Shown: positions 29,301-37,597, counted from the first letter of the stretch. The stretch is 64,000 nt of DNA from JAGXTF01 sp044224315 (GCA_044224315.1 JBGAKR010000002.1:667796-731795); one strand, 5' to 3'. The notes: a model not told the origin generated them from the sequence alone. A program made the numbers and translations.

Positions 29301-29377
29301 TAGTTAAGTTCTGTAACCTGCGCAAATACTGAGTGTAGCAGCAGAAATGAAGCTAATAAACTGGTGAATCTTTTCAT
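26351..29377 (-). CDS. Secreted BNR/sortilin-like beta-propeller protein
   Basis: The 1008-residue protein has a signal peptide (about residues 1-19) and many BNR/Asp-box repeats of the S-x-D-x-G-x-x-W type (STDGGNSWKKI, SDDAGESWYRI, SIDGGKSWTAF, THDGGKTWKEI), folding as sortilin/VPS10-like propellers over residues 20-700. The C-terminal third lacks the repeats and has a DUF-like domain with LNLVLDPRVKLS. Similar large proteins in Bacteroidota are annotated as glycosyl hydrolases, without direct proof. No T9SS tail is seen. I chose the ATG at 29377, because an upstream ATG at 29401 gives an unusual N-terminus. Confidence 0.85.
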   Translation of the reverse strand: MKRFTSLLASFLLLHSVFAQVTELNYFNAFRWRMIGPHRGGRTVGAVGVPQQPGTFYMGVNNGGVWKTTDYGRVWTPIFDNQPTGSIGDVAVAASNPDVIYVGSGEGLQRPDLSVGNGMYKSADGGKTWKHLGLDKVQQIGGLAVDPTNENRVFVAALGKPYGPNPERGIYRSLDGGNTWEKVLYIDENTGAIQVTIDLNNPQVIFADMWAGRLAPWENGMWNGKESGLFKSTDGGNSWKKITVGLPTTEQGLGRIGFCIAPSDSKRMYATVDAGLESGIYRSDDAGESWYRIQTDDRYWGRGSDFAELKVDPKNADIVYDANVVTWKSIDGGKSWTAFRGAPGGDDYHRIWIHPNDPKVILIASDQGAIITVNGGETFSSWYNQPTAQFYHVSADNDFPYNVYSGQQESGSVGIASRGNDGAITFREWHPVGAQEYGYVCADPKDPNIVYGGKLSRYDKRTGQTQNISPDLQGKYRFIRTAPVLFSEVDNTTLFYAGNVIFKTKNGGNKWEIISPDLTRDTYDIPAGVGVYSQPEMRRMQRRGVIYTIAPSRKNINTIWCGTDDGLMHITRNGGKTWQNITPKEITAWSKISIMDASHFDDNTAYAAVNRIRCDDMKPHIYRTHDGGKTWKEIVIGLPEDPINVVREDPVRKGLLFAGSERAVYVTFDDGEHWQSLRLNMPATSIRDLIIKDNDLVIGTHGRSFWILDDITPLRQISNNKMAQSIILFQPQKAYRVRWNMNTDTPLPQEEPAGENPPDGAIINYYLAQNASKVVLEIRDAKNNLVHTYRSDDTMYTIPKVNIPLYWIRPQELLSNKAGAHRFCWDMHYQPFNELVTGYPIAAIYKNTAPNANAPWAMPGIYTVNLIVDGVTFTQKLNLVLDPRVKLSAADLAKLEKVSLNSYKGKIACNQALDELKKLQVIVKNNLIISKDPAKAKWSNLDTEITEMLSGKTNSYLVLRGMYGTIINLTEDCDRPVTFTIEELYLNAEKMRIALEIKLQKIKTEISQ

Positions 29378-29459
29378 AGAAGGCTGAACAATATTAGGCA
29401 ATTTTAATGTTTAAGGTTTAATGATTAAGGCTCAATGAACAGCCAATTATTAATTGTAA

Positions 29460-29484
29460 TCCGCCCACCTTTGGTGTGGCGGAG
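29460..29484. repeat. Intergenic hairpin repeat, copy at 29.5 kb
   Basis: TCCGCCC...TGTGGCGGAG forms an imperfect stem around a short loop. A related copy is at 48967-48991, and a degenerate one at 15594-15620 shares 21 of 27 positions with 29470-29496. All are non-coding. Confidence 0.55.
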
Positions 29485-29562
29485 TGAATTATGAATGCTC
29501 TCTGAAACCTGAAAGGAGCAGGGAACAACCAAAGTTTCTTCTAATAAAGGCTGTCAATACTG

Positions 29563-29793
29563 TCAACTAGTCTCCAAATCTTTCAGAAACACATACAACC
29601 TTTCCACTTCCCGGCGGGCCCAGGGGGTTCGGCGCAAAAAGTTGAGGCTGGATTTAATGCTGGGATTGCTGAGAAAACAATTGATTTTTACCTGCGAACC
29701 CATGTATTCCCACCCATAATTTTCTACCATGTGAACCAATATTTTTTCGAGGGTTACACCATGAAGGGGGTCTTTATGTTCGGGTTGAGACAT
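29563..29793 (-). CDS. VF530 family protein (DUF2132)
   Basis: The 76-residue protein matches the VF530/DUF2132 family over its whole length: DPLHGVTLEKILVHMVENYG, then FLSNPSIKSSLNFLRRTPWA and a C-terminal helix. A member from Vibrio fischeri has a known structure and was proposed to bind DNA; its function is not established. The protein is soluble, without signal peptide. The length is typical. It is 34 bp upstream of the DAHP synthase on the other side of that gene's end, on the same strand, and could be read from the same transcript. Confidence 0.88.
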   Translation of the reverse strand: MSQPEHKDPLHGVTLEKILVHMVENYGWEYMGSQVKINCFLSNPSIKSSLNFLRRTPWARREVERLYVFLKDLETS

Positions 29794-29827
29794 AGAATAA
29801 TAAGGTTTAGGCCCAAAAGCCTTGGGA

Positions 29828-30688
29828 TTAATTTAGCTCTACGGGCAGCTTGGGTTGCTCAAAATCAAACCGGCGGTTTTCAATTGAGGCTATGCGGCTC
29901 AGCGGCGTAAGCATATCGGCAAACTGATCCAGATACAGGCTTTGCTCCCCATCACTCAGGGCTTCTTCGGGTTGGTTGTGTACTTCCACTATCAATCCAT
30001 CGGCACCTGCAGCTATGGCAGCTTTGCTCATGGGGGCAATTAAATCGCGAACCCCAGTGGCCTGACTGGGATCTACAATTACGGGTAAATGGCTGAGTTT
30101 TTTTACTAAGGCTACTGCACTCAAATCCAGGGTATTGCGGGTGGCATGCTCAAATGTGCGTATGCCGCGTTCGCATAAAATTACCTTATGGTTTCCACCA
30201 CTTAAAATGTATTCTGCTGCCAGCAACCACTCTTCTATGGTGCTGCTCATGCCGCGTTTTAACAATACGGGCTTGTTTATTTTACCCAAGGCGCGCAGCA
30301 AAGGATAGTTTTGCATGTTGCGTGTGCCTACCTGCAAAATATCAGCATACTCACACAGTTCATCCAGCTTTTCCTGGGCCATAATTTCGGTAACCACAGC
30401 CATGCCATACTTATCGGCCGCCTGGCGCATCATTACCAAACCTTCGGTTTTTAAACCCTGAAATGAATATGGACTGGTGCGCGGCTTATAGGCCCCTCCG
30501 CGTAAAAAGCGTATACCCAACCGGCTCAGATATTCACTAATTATCTGAATCTGCTCTTCATTCTCTACCGCACATGGACCTGCTATCATAAGAAGGTCTT
30601 CCCCAATGCGAGTGCCGTTTACCTCAAATACGGTATCGTCCGATTTCCAGGCGCGGCTTACAAGTTGATATGGTTTTCTGGTTTCCAT
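29828..30688 (-). CDS. aroF: 3-deoxy-7-phosphoheptulonate (DAHP) synthase, class I beta
   Basis: The enzyme condenses phosphoenolpyruvate and erythrose 4-phosphate, the first step of the shikimate pathway to aromatic amino acids. The motifs AGPCAVENEEQ near residue 35 and RGGAYKPRTSPYSFQG near 60 are diagnostic of the KDPG-aldolase-like type I beta family. The C-terminal VDPSQATGVRDLI carries metal-binding residues. At 286 residues it is a bare catalytic domain: many Bacteroidota versions have an added chorismate mutase domain, absent here, so feedback regulation and the next step must rest on other genes. The ATG at 30688 starts METRKPYQLVSR. Confidence 0.92.
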   Translation of the reverse strand: METRKPYQLVSRAWKSDDTVFEVNGTRIGEDLLMIAGPCAVENEEQIQIISEYLSRLGIRFLRGGAYKPRTSPYSFQGLKTEGLVMMRQAADKYGMAVVTEIMAQEKLDELCEYADILQVGTRNMQNYPLLRALGKINKPVLLKRGMSSTIEEWLLAAEYILSGGNHKVILCERGIRTFEHATRNTLDLSAVALVKKLSHLPVIVDPSQATGVRDLIAPMSKAAIAAGADGLIVEVHNQPEEALSDGEQSLYLDQFADMLTPLSRIASIENRRFDFEQPKLPVELN

Positions 30689-30709
30689 ATTTGTTGCAAC
30701 AAATGTACG

Positions 30710-32041
30710 TTAATTTATTTTAGTATACGTAATTTTTAATTTTGTTTTTGGATCGTTAAAGTTCAATAACGCACGCCCCGCAATAATAGGTGAAGCTGTT
30801 GGAACCGCTAAAAATAATCCATAGTTGGCATCAAAATTCTGATTAAACTTAGAATTGATGATATCCTGCACATACCGAGTGATTACAAATGTGTAGGTGC
30901 CTGCCGATTCGTTATAGGTGCCGCCAAAAGTGCTGTAAGCCGCGTCGGGTAAAAGATAATTCCGTTTACTGTTTGGATTTAAGGGTCTAAACAAATTCAA
31001 TCGCGGCGGAGCAAAAAAATCAGTCGTAAATGCAGATTTATCGCAGGCTATGGTAAGTTCGGCGCGGTTAATCGCAATATTATTGGTATTTCCGTTTAGT
31101 AAAGTCAACAATTGCGGAATATGAATGCGGGTTTTCACTCCTTGCAAAGATTGCACATAGGTTTTTTCATACCCTTTTCCGGGATTATTGAGTTGCTTTT
31201 GCACTTCGGCCGGATAAGCCCCAAAAGAGCCACTGGTAATGGTGCGCGACTTGCCGGCAAAGGTGAACATGAAAGTTTGGGTATCGCGGTAATACAGTAA
31301 AATTTTAGCCATATACCCCGTACTCAGCTGATTATGAAAATCATACACCCCAATACCTCCCTGACCTGAAAACAAATCCTTATCGGCTGGGGTTATAGCA
31401 ATACCTTTCATGTATTTGGCCAATCCGGTATTGTCCTGGTAGGCTTCTTTGGGCATTTGCATCAGCCTTTTGGCCATATCGGCAGACAGCTTGATACGCA
31501 AACCGGGATGCAATTCCAATGTATCTTTCAGATATCGGGTAATGCTGTAATTTCCGCTGAAAATGGGGCCTTTGTAAATGGTTTCTGAACTAAAATCCAA
31601 TGTGGGTTTATAATTTTGGTAATACACCACCGATGCATCCACATCCGAACCCAGGAAACGAATAGATAATTGTTGCTGGGCCAGTCGATCACCATAAAAA
31701 TTCAGTCCATCAATAATGGGGAAATAAAGTATAGCCGAGTCCGGGTCTTCGGTATTAGGAAAATCATTATTGGGCTCTTTTAAAGTAAGCGCGGCATAGA
31801 TAGAAGCGGTGGTTTTACCCATGAGCGGATCGGACATATGCCCAAGCAAAGAATAGGTAAGTCCGCTGCCCGGCAGTGAATCTTCGCGCATGGTATAGGC
31901 TTCCAGTTTCAGGGTATCATTGGTATACATACCCAGCTGGGACGTATTGCCCTGCCCATTAATAATAATGTTGCCTTCCTTTTTCTTACAAGAAAAAAAA
32001 GCTCCTGTAATTAGCAGGAGCATTATAATTCGGTTATTCAC
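30710..32041 (-). CDS. DUF4270 outer-membrane lipoprotein
   Basis: The 443-residue protein has a short hydrophobic start and lipobox (TGAFFSC, Cys at residue 18), then a DUF4270 domain covering the rest, with YSLLGHMSDPLMGKT near residue 63. DUF4270 lipoproteins are common in Bacteroidota and have no known role. The gene follows the glycogen synthase gene by 18 bp on the same strand. The start is a GTG at 32041; an ATG at 32023 would give a shorter N-terminus. Its first 40 bases contain a perfect intrinsic terminator (see that entry), which is odd inside a coding region. Confidence 0.85.
   Translation of the reverse strand: MNNRIIMLLLITGAFFSCKKKEGNIIINGQGNTSQLGMYTNDTLKLEAYTMREDSLPGSGLTYSLLGHMSDPLMGKTTASIYAALTLKEPNNDFPNTEDPDSAILYFPIIDGLNFYGDRLAQQQLSIRFLGSDVDASVVYYQNYKPTLDFSSETIYKGPIFSGNYSITRYLKDTLELHPGLRIKLSADMAKRLMQMPKEAYQDNTGLAKYMKGIAITPADKDLFSGQGGIGVYDFHNQLSTGYMAKILLYYRDTQTFMFTFAGKSRTITSGSFGAYPAEVQKQLNNPGKGYEKTYVQSLQGVKTRIHIPQLLTLLNGNTNNIAINRAELTIACDKSAFTTDFFAPPRLNLFRPLNPNSKRNYLLPDAAYSTFGGTYNESAGTYTFVITRYVQDIINSKFNQNFDANYGLFLAVPTASPIIAGRALLNFNDPKTKLKITYTKIN
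31993..32021 (-). terminator. Intrinsic terminator inside the 5' end of the DUF4270 gene
   Basis: On the minus strand GCTCCTG and CAGGAGC form a perfect 7-bp stem with a 7-nt loop, followed by eight T residues. It lies 39 bp after the stop of the glycogen synthase gene and encodes part of the DUF4270 signal peptide (LLLITGAFFS). It could end most glycogen synthase transcripts or act as an attenuator. Confidence 0.7.
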
Positions 32042-32059
32042 GATTCAAATTAAATGCTT

Positions 32060-32872
32060 TCAGTTTACCTGAGACATTAATTGGTCGTAAAAAGTTACAT
32101 ATTGTTCTTCAAAACCGTCATCGGAATGGCGCATAACCGGTTTTTCGGCGAAGTGGGCAGAGATAGAATCGTGCACTTCGGTACCGTTTGTAACAATGGC
32201 ATCGGCGTGGCGAACCGCGCCCAGGTGCAGGCTGTTGAGGTCTGCATCGGCAAAGGTTCCCATTTGATTTTCTTCAATTTCATTGAGGCAGGCTTTGCGG
32301 GCAAAATCTTTACCCAGATTGCCTTCTCCGGTTTCGGTGTAAACGCTGTAAATGACTTTGGCATTGCGGAAAACAGGTTCATCTTTGTAGATGGTTTTGA
32401 GGTAAAGCGGAACCAAGCTGGTCATCCAGCCCTGGCAATGGATAATATCCGGCGCCCAGCCCAATTTTTTCACAGTTTCCATTACGCCTTTGCAAAAGAA
32501 GATTGTGCGTTCATCATTATCTTCAAAAAATTTGCCGTTATCATCCTGATAAATGGCTTTTCTGTGAAAATAATCTTCGTTGTCCAGGAAATACACCTGC
32601 ATTTTTGTTTGGGGGATCGAAGCGACTTTGATAACCAAGGGGTTGTCATTGTCATCGATAGAGATGTTGATACCGGAAAGTCTAACAACTTCGTGCAGAC
32701 GATTCCTGCGTTCGTTAATTACGCCAAAACGGGGTACTAATACCCTGATTTCATTGTCGCGTTCCTGCAAAGCCTGAGGCAACATTCTTGCGATGTTGGC
32801 TAATGGGGACTCGTCTAGGAAGGGTGACATTTCGGAACTAACAAACAGGACTCTTTTTTTCGAACTAACCAT
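32060..32872 (-). CDS. Glycogen/starch synthase-like protein, GT5 N-terminal domain only
   Basis: The 270-residue protein matches the N-terminal half of GT5 glycogen synthases: RVLFVSSEMSPFLDESPL near residue 7 in place of the usual KTGGLADV loop, and DIIHCQGWMTSLVPLYL near residue 140, the segment in which a conserved His-x-x-D-W lies. The C-terminal half with the ADP-glucose-binding E-x7-E motif is absent. Short proteins of this type are conserved in Bacteroidota beside DUF4270 and panC, as here, so it is not a local truncation. Whether it makes glycan at all is open. I chose the ATG at 32872; an ATG-less longer frame exists upstream. Confidence 0.82.
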   Translation of the reverse strand: MVSSKKRVLFVSSEMSPFLDESPLANIARMLPQALQERDNEIRVLVPRFGVINERRNRLHEVVRLSGINISIDDNDNPLVIKVASIPQTKMQVYFLDNEDYFHRKAIYQDDNGKFFEDNDERTIFFCKGVMETVKKLGWAPDIIHCQGWMTSLVPLYLKTIYKDEPVFRNAKVIYSVYTETGEGNLGKDFARKACLNEIEENQMGTFADADLNSLHLGAVRHADAIVTNGTEVHDSISAHFAEKPVMRHSDDGFEEQYVTFYDQLMSQVN

Positions 32873-32902
32873 ACTTGTTTTGAGGGTGAATAAATTAGAA
32901 TA

Positions 32903-32934
32903 CAAAATTAACGAAAAAAATCCGGATTTTCAAA
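32903..32934 (-). promoter_or_regulatory. Bacteroidota promoter of the glycogen synthase-like gene
   Basis: On the minus strand TTTG (32934-32931) and TAATTTTG (32910-32903) are separated by 20 nt, a full match to the TTTG-N19-21-TAnnTTTG consensus of the Bacteroidota primary sigma factor. The start codon is 31 bp further on. Confidence 0.7.
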
Positions 32935-32985
32935 ATATTAATCGCTTTAAACCCTTTATTTGCAAGGAATTTAGCACTTGCAAAT

Positions 32986-33807
32986 TTGAAAATTTTTCAC
33001 TATAGCAGGAGTCTGACTGCTTACTTAAAACAACAGACCGGAACCATTGGTTTGGTGCCAACTATGGGGGCCTTGCATGATGGACATCTGCAACTGGTGC
33101 GCGAATCGGCAAAATTCTGCACAACAACAGTTGTTTCTGTTTTTGTAAATCCCCGGCAATTTAATAACCCGGAAGATTTGCTGAAATACCCCAAAACAAT
33201 TTCGCAGGATTTGCAAAAACTTTATGAAGCTGGCGCCAATGTTGTGTTTGTACCCAATGCAAACCAGATTTATACGGGCAACGAACCCCCCGAAATCTCC
33301 ATTAGTCCCCTTGATTCGGTTTTTGAAGGGCATTTCCGACCCGGCCACTTTAAAGGTGTTGTTCAGGTGCTCCACCGGTTTTTTAGTATCGTGGGCCCTA
33401 ACCATGTTTTCTTTGGCCTCAAAGACCTGCAACAATGTTTGGTGGTAGAAAAACTCATTGCCGCCGCATTCCCCGAAATTGTGCAGCACAACCAACCCAC
33501 CACACGTGAAACCAGCGGATTGGCTATGAGCTCGCGCAATACCCGCCTTTCACCAGCCGGCCTCTCAAAAGCCGCCAGCATATATAAGGAGTTAATGGCT
33601 ATTAAAAACCACCAAGGCAATGTAAACACCTATATTAAAGAAAGTATTGATGCACTGCACCAGTCCGATATCGATACCGAATACCTGGCCCTGGTACAAT
33701 TGCCCGATATGCTTGCCATCGACAACCTGAATCCGCAGCAGCGCCAGGCAATCGTTTTCGCCGGTTATCTCGAAGGCGTAAGGCTTATCGACAATGTGCT
33801 GATTTAA
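32986..33807 (+). CDS. panC: Pantothenate synthetase
   Basis: The enzyme joins pantoate and beta-alanine with ATP to pantothenate, the CoA precursor. The 273-residue protein has the nucleotidyl-transferase fold with the HIGH-like motif in TMGALHDGHLQLV near residue 27, FGLKDLQQCLVVEKLI near 145 and the KMSKS-like MSSRNTRLSP near 180. The start is a TTG at 32986 giving the normal N-terminus (LKIFHYSRSL); no ATG lies upstream in frame. It is divergent from the glycogen synthase/DUF4270 pair, the usual Bacteroidota neighbourhood. The panD gene that often follows panC is missing here. Confidence 0.93.
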   Translation: MKIFHYSRSLTAYLKQQTGTIGLVPTMGALHDGHLQLVRESAKFCTTTVVSVFVNPRQFNNPEDLLKYPKTISQDLQKLYEAGANVVFVPNANQIYTGNEPPEISISPLDSVFEGHFRPGHFKGVVQVLHRFFSIVGPNHVFFGLKDLQQCLVVEKLIAAAFPEIVQHNQPTTRETSGLAMSSRNTRLSPAGLSKAASIYKELMAIKNHQGNVNTYIKESIDALHQSDIDTEYLALVQLPDMLAIDNLNPQQRQAIVFAGYLEGVRLIDNVLI

Positions 33808-33946
33808 ATCGGTGCAACCATTTTATATTTTCACCGACAAAAAGGTGAAACTTGCAAGGTAAATCAATGATTAACAATATATTTGAGGGCTGCTTTGCAT
33901 AAGCCCATGCCATTGCTTTGCAGATTCCGCAGTGCTCAATTCCAAA

Positions 33947-35806
33947 ATGAAACTAAAATATATACCAGGTATTTGCCTGTTGCTTTTAAGCTCGCTGACT
34001 AACAATATGCAGGCTCAACAGGTTGTTAATCTCGAAAATTTTGAACCCACCACCTGGTTGCCTTCTGGCTGGAGCAACGTAAGCGCAAGCACCAATCGTT
34101 GGTCGCGCCTTTCCAGCAGCACTTTTCCTACAGTGTCGATCGGCGTGTCGGGCATAGGATTTTGTCGTTTTCAAGCGCGTGGAGCCAACAACGGAACCAT
34201 ACAAACTCTGGCACTTCCTGTGGCCGATTATCGCCTCAGAGGAAGCAAAACGCCACACATCAGTTTTTATATGTATCGCGACAGTCTGAGTAAAAATGCC
34301 GATTCACTCTCGGTCTATATCAATACTTCAGCCTCACTCACCGGAGCTGTACATTTGGGAACCATTGCCCGCTATTCGCGCACTAAAATGCCCGATACCC
34401 AAATAGTAAATGGGTGGTACCTGTATAGTTTCAATATTCCGGCGGCATTTAACGGGGCAACCAATTACCTTATGCTTAAAGGGTATGCCCAGGGGGGAAA
34501 CAGTAGCAATAATATCTATATCGACAGTGTTTCGTGGGATACCTACCCGATAGTATGTAGTGGCAAACCCACCGGTGCAACTATATCTTCCAACCCAGAA
34601 GTGATTTGTGGCGGAAATGGAAGTGCCACCCTTAATTTAAACGGCAGCGTGGCCACCCATAGTGGCATTACCATTACCTGGCAATGGGGCAGCACCAACA
34701 ATGGCCCCTGGACTACTTTTGGCGGCAATAGCCTCACAGCAGCAACCGGCAACCTAACAATTAGCCGTTTTTACCGCTGCATTCTGGCATGCTCCACATC
34801 CGGATTGGCAGATACCACCGGGGTATATGTAATGCGGGTTATTTCAACACCGAAACCTACCATTGTGGTTACACCAAATCCTGTAAGCACCTGCTCTTTG
34901 GGCGGACCTACCCTTATGATTGCAAGCGGGGCCAGCAGCTATGTTTGGTCTCCGGCAACTGCACTCAACGAAACAAAAAACGATTCGGTATACACTTCCC
35001 TCACCACCAACGGAACCTATACAGTAACCGGCACCGATACCCAGGGATGTATAAATAGCACCAATTTGAATGTCACTTTCAGACAATCGCCTGGGGTGAA
35101 TATTATTGCGGCAGACAGTGTGCTTTGTAAAGGCGATTCTATCAGGCTAACCGCACAGGGAGGGGGCATTACCAGTTATAACTGGTCGCCTACAGGCCAA
35201 ACCATCAATTCCATTTGGGCAAAACCCGATAGCAATATGAGGTATTTTGTGACAGTCAAAAATGCCTTTAATTGCTCAAACAGTACCTCCAAAAAAATGT
35301 ATGTAAAACTGCCACCCAAAGCCAATTTTTCCTTTTCCAACGTGGGTAATGTTTTCCATTTTATGGATAGTTCTAAAAATGCCAGCTCCTGGTTATGGAA
35401 TTTCGGTGACGGAAATGAAAGTAAAAAACCAAATCCGGTATATACATTCAGCGGTGATACCAATTATACCGTAAGTCTGATAGTTACCGGGCCACCTTGC
35501 ACCAACGATACATTTACCACCATCATCCGTGGAAACCCCCTTTGGGTAAAGACTCAAAATCAATTAAGTTTGAGAATAAGTCCGAACCCCGCAACAAATT
35601 TTATTGATATTGACTTTTCTAGCCTGGGAATGATAAAAAATATAACCTTTCAGGATGCAAGCGGAAAAGAAGTAACCTCGCTGATTCTAACCGAAAATTT
35701 CAATAGCTCCCTAAGGGTTTATTTAAACCAATTACCTGCCGGAATTTACACCCTCACGGCAATAGCTGGAGATAAAAAAATGAGTGCCCGCATTTATAAA
35801 CTGTAA
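33947..35806 (+). CDS. Secreted PKD-domain protein with T9SS sorting domain
   Basis: The 619-residue protein has a signal peptide (about residues 1-24, ending NMQAQ), a jelly-roll-like domain to about 200 that fits choice-of-anchor or carbohydrate-binding families, one or two Ig-like segments (PTIVVTPNPVSTCSLGG, SPGVNIIAADSVLCKGD) and a PKD domain with WLWNFGDGNESKKPNP near residue 485. The T9SS tail starts at SLRISPNPATNFIDIDF and ends ARIYKL. It is exported by T9SS to the surface or medium. I chose the ATG at 33947; a GTG at 33932 adds five residues. A stem-loop (35803-35827) after the gene could be its terminator. Confidence 0.85.
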   Translation: MKLKYIPGICLLLLSSLTNNMQAQQVVNLENFEPTTWLPSGWSNVSASTNRWSRLSSSTFPTVSIGVSGIGFCRFQARGANNGTIQTLALPVADYRLRGSKTPHISFYMYRDSLSKNADSLSVYINTSASLTGAVHLGTIARYSRTKMPDTQIVNGWYLYSFNIPAAFNGATNYLMLKGYAQGGNSSNNIYIDSVSWDTYPIVCSGKPTGATISSNPEVICGGNGSATLNLNGSVATHSGITITWQWGSTNNGPWTTFGGNSLTAATGNLTISRFYRCILACSTSGLADTTGVYVMRVISTPKPTIVVTPNPVSTCSLGGPTLMIASGASSYVWSPATALNETKNDSVYTSLTTNGTYTVTGTDTQGCINSTNLNVTFRQSPGVNIIAADSVLCKGDSIRLTAQGGGITSYNWSPTGQTINSIWAKPDSNMRYFVTVKNAFNCSNSTSKKMYVKLPPKANFSFSNVGNVFHFMDSSKNASSWLWNFGDGNESKKPNPVYTFSGDTNYTVSLIVTGPPCTNDTFTTIIRGNPLWVKTQNQLSLRISPNPATNFIDIDFSSLGMIKNITFQDASGKEVTSLILTENFNSSLRVYLNQLPAGIYTLTAIAGDKKMSARIYKL

Positions 35807-35853
35807 GCCATACTGGAGGCGGCTTACTTATTTAATTTCCTGTTTTAGAGAGG

Positions 35854-36141
35854 TTATTTTAATTTATGCAAAAAGAAGGTTCCAAAGGGTAAAAAACCTA
35901 ATAGAAAGGCTTTTACACACTTTACAAAACTCCATTTTGCTTCGGTAAGCATGCGGTAAAGCATAAAACAAAATGCTATAAACAAAATGCCGTGCAGCAT
36001 GCCTACAATGGTTACTGCACTGGGAATATGAAAGAAATGTTTCAGGGGCATGGCAATAAACAGCAGCACCAAAAATGAAATACCCTCCATGTGGCCTACC
36101 AAAAGAAATTGGGATAAAAGTTTTTTCTGAGATTCTTCCAT
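35854..36141 (-). CDS. DUF3817 small membrane protein
   Basis: The 95-residue protein has three membrane helices and fits DUF3817 (YdzA-like): VGHMEGISFLVLLFIAMPLK in helix one, then TIVGMLHGILFIAFC, then a C-terminal GFLPFGTFFLHKLK, the family's signature end. The function is unknown, although relatives are often next to transporters. The protein is encoded convergently with the PKD-domain gene. The start is the ATG at 36141. Confidence 0.85.
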   Translation of the reverse strand: MEESQKKLLSQFLLVGHMEGISFLVLLFIAMPLKHFFHIPSAVTIVGMLHGILFIAFCFMLYRMLTEAKWSFVKCVKAFLLGFLPFGTFFLHKLK

Positions 36142-36235
36142 CCCACAAAATTAGGGGCTTCGGCACATCATTTTTTTTAAAAATTGACATAAATCACAAA
36201 ACTGTGGCAAATAACCATATTACATTTGCATCGGT

Positions 36236-36613
36236 TTGAGACGCATTGCTGCCATCATATTGCTTCTGGTGTTTATGTTCCACGCTGCTACCAAAATAGC
36301 ATATACCGCTTGGCACTTTATCAACCAGGACAGGATAGCGGCATTGTATTGTATTAATAAAGACAAAGTCGAACTCGATTGCAAAGGTTGCTGCCATCTG
36401 GTATTAAAATTAAACCAAATGGACGCAGGAAAAAAATCAACAGATACCGCACCTGCTGGAACGGTTACTGAAACTCAGATTGACTGGTACTTAGAAAAAA
36501 ACGCAGCCGAATTACCAGTTTTTTGTAAAACCATTTTCAAAACCTATCCAAGCTCTATTGCTGCACTTGTGTGGAGTGATATTTCAAAACCCAATCCGCC
36601 ACCAGAAGTTTAA
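36236..36613 (+). CDS. Small secreted Cys-rich protein of a Bacteroidota family (metal-related by context)
   Basis: The 125-residue protein has a signal-anchor helix (residues 3-17) and the pattern CINKDKVELDCKGCCHLVLKL near residue 38: here Cys-Ile-Asn-Lys, then C-x2-C-C-H. Bacteroidota relatives carry a similar C-x-N-K-x-K-P-x-L-x-C-x-G-x-C pattern and are found near heavy-metal genes; the residues could bind a metal ion. The start is a TTG at 36236, with TACATTTG (a -7 box match) at 36221-36228 just before it. It heads a set with the next two genes. Confidence 0.6.
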   Translation: MRRIAAIILLLVFMFHAATKIAYTAWHFINQDRIAALYCINKDKVELDCKGCCHLVLKLNQMDAGKKSTDTAPAGTVTETQIDWYLEKNAAELPVFCKTIFKTYPSSIAALVWSDISKPNPPPEV

Positions 36614-36658
36614 TTGGATTCCGAAAACGCAATTCAATTTCCAATTAAACTTTAAAAA

Positions 36659-37573
36659 ATGAAAAAAAATCTGGCATTCGCTGTGGTTATTTCCATGGCA
36701 TGGCGGGCTGCTTCAGCCTGCGGTATTTGCGGATGTGCCGCCTCGGGAAACTACCTGGGTGTGCTGCCTCAATACCAAAAACATTTTATAGGACTGCGAT
36801 ACAATTACCGCAGTTTCAATTCTACACACCCAAGTTCCATTATTCCGGGCATGAGTGGCAGAAAAAGCACCGAACAATTTCAAAACATGGAGTTGGCAGG
36901 CCGCTATGTACCCGGTAAACGCTGGCAAATTCTGGGATCGGTTTCCTACCAGCAAATGGTGCAAACCATTAATCAAAATTCAGTAACTGTAAATGGGCTT
37001 TCAGATGCTTCTATTACCACCTATTTTTCGGTATTGCCCGGTAAAAGTCGCGAAAACAAATCGTGGAAACATTTGTTGCAAACCGGAGTAGGAATAAAAT
37101 TACCTACCGGCAAAAATACATGGGCCAATGAAACCGAAGAATACAATCCGGGCTTTCAATTAGGCACCGGTAGCTACGATAAAATTCTGTCAGCTATTTA
37201 CACCGCCCGTGCCAAAAAAATGGGTTTCATTACCGATGCCAATTTAATTCTCACTGGTAAAAATAAATTTGAATACCAGTTTGGTAATAAATTTTCGGCT
37301 ACTTCCCGGGTGTTTTATACCGTAAAAAACAAGCTGCAAACCTGGTTATTCTATACTGGTATTTATGCCGAAAAAAATGCACCCGACTACTGGAAAAACA
37401 ATTTACAACGCTATACCGGAGGCCATATCATAATGCCGTTAGGCGGATTAGAATTGTATACCAAAAACCTGGCTTTCGGAATTAATTACCGCATACCAGC
37501 TGCACAAAAACTATCCGAAAACTATGTAAAAAGCAACGCGAGACTGCTTTTAAGTGTCTCATGGTTAATCTAA
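36659..37573 (+). CDS. Putative outer-membrane beta-barrel protein with Cys-rich start
   Basis: The 304-residue protein has a signal peptide followed by ACGICGCAASGNYLGV, in which three Cys lie close together after the probable cleavage site. The rest is beta-rich with alternating hydrophobic residues and ends in an aromatic strand (LLLSVSWLI), so an outer-membrane barrel is likely. Related Bacteroidota proteins with the CGxCGC-type start occur beside copper- or cytochrome-linked genes. The Cys cluster could bind a metal ion or be disulfide-bonded. The ATG at 36659 is 45 bp after the preceding stop; a His-rich lipoprotein gene follows. Confidence 0.6.
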   Translation: MKKNLAFAVVISMAWRAASACGICGCAASGNYLGVLPQYQKHFIGLRYNYRSFNSTHPSSIIPGMSGRKSTEQFQNMELAGRYVPGKRWQILGSVSYQQMVQTINQNSVTVNGLSDASITTYFSVLPGKSRENKSWKHLLQTGVGIKLPTGKNTWANETEEYNPGFQLGTGSYDKILSAIYTARAKKMGFITDANLILTGKNKFEYQFGNKFSATSRVFYTVKNKLQTWLFYTGIYAEKNAPDYWKNNLQRYTGGHIIMPLGGLELYTKNLAFGINYRIPAAQKLSENYVKSNARLLLSVSWLI

Positions 37574-37597
37574 TCACCCATTTTAATACAAATTCAA

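Noticed and set aside
32081..32740. Long plus-strand frame of 219 codons opposite the glycogen synthase-like gene
   Set aside because: It is antisense to a conserved gene, and its composition reflects the codon use of that gene in reverse.
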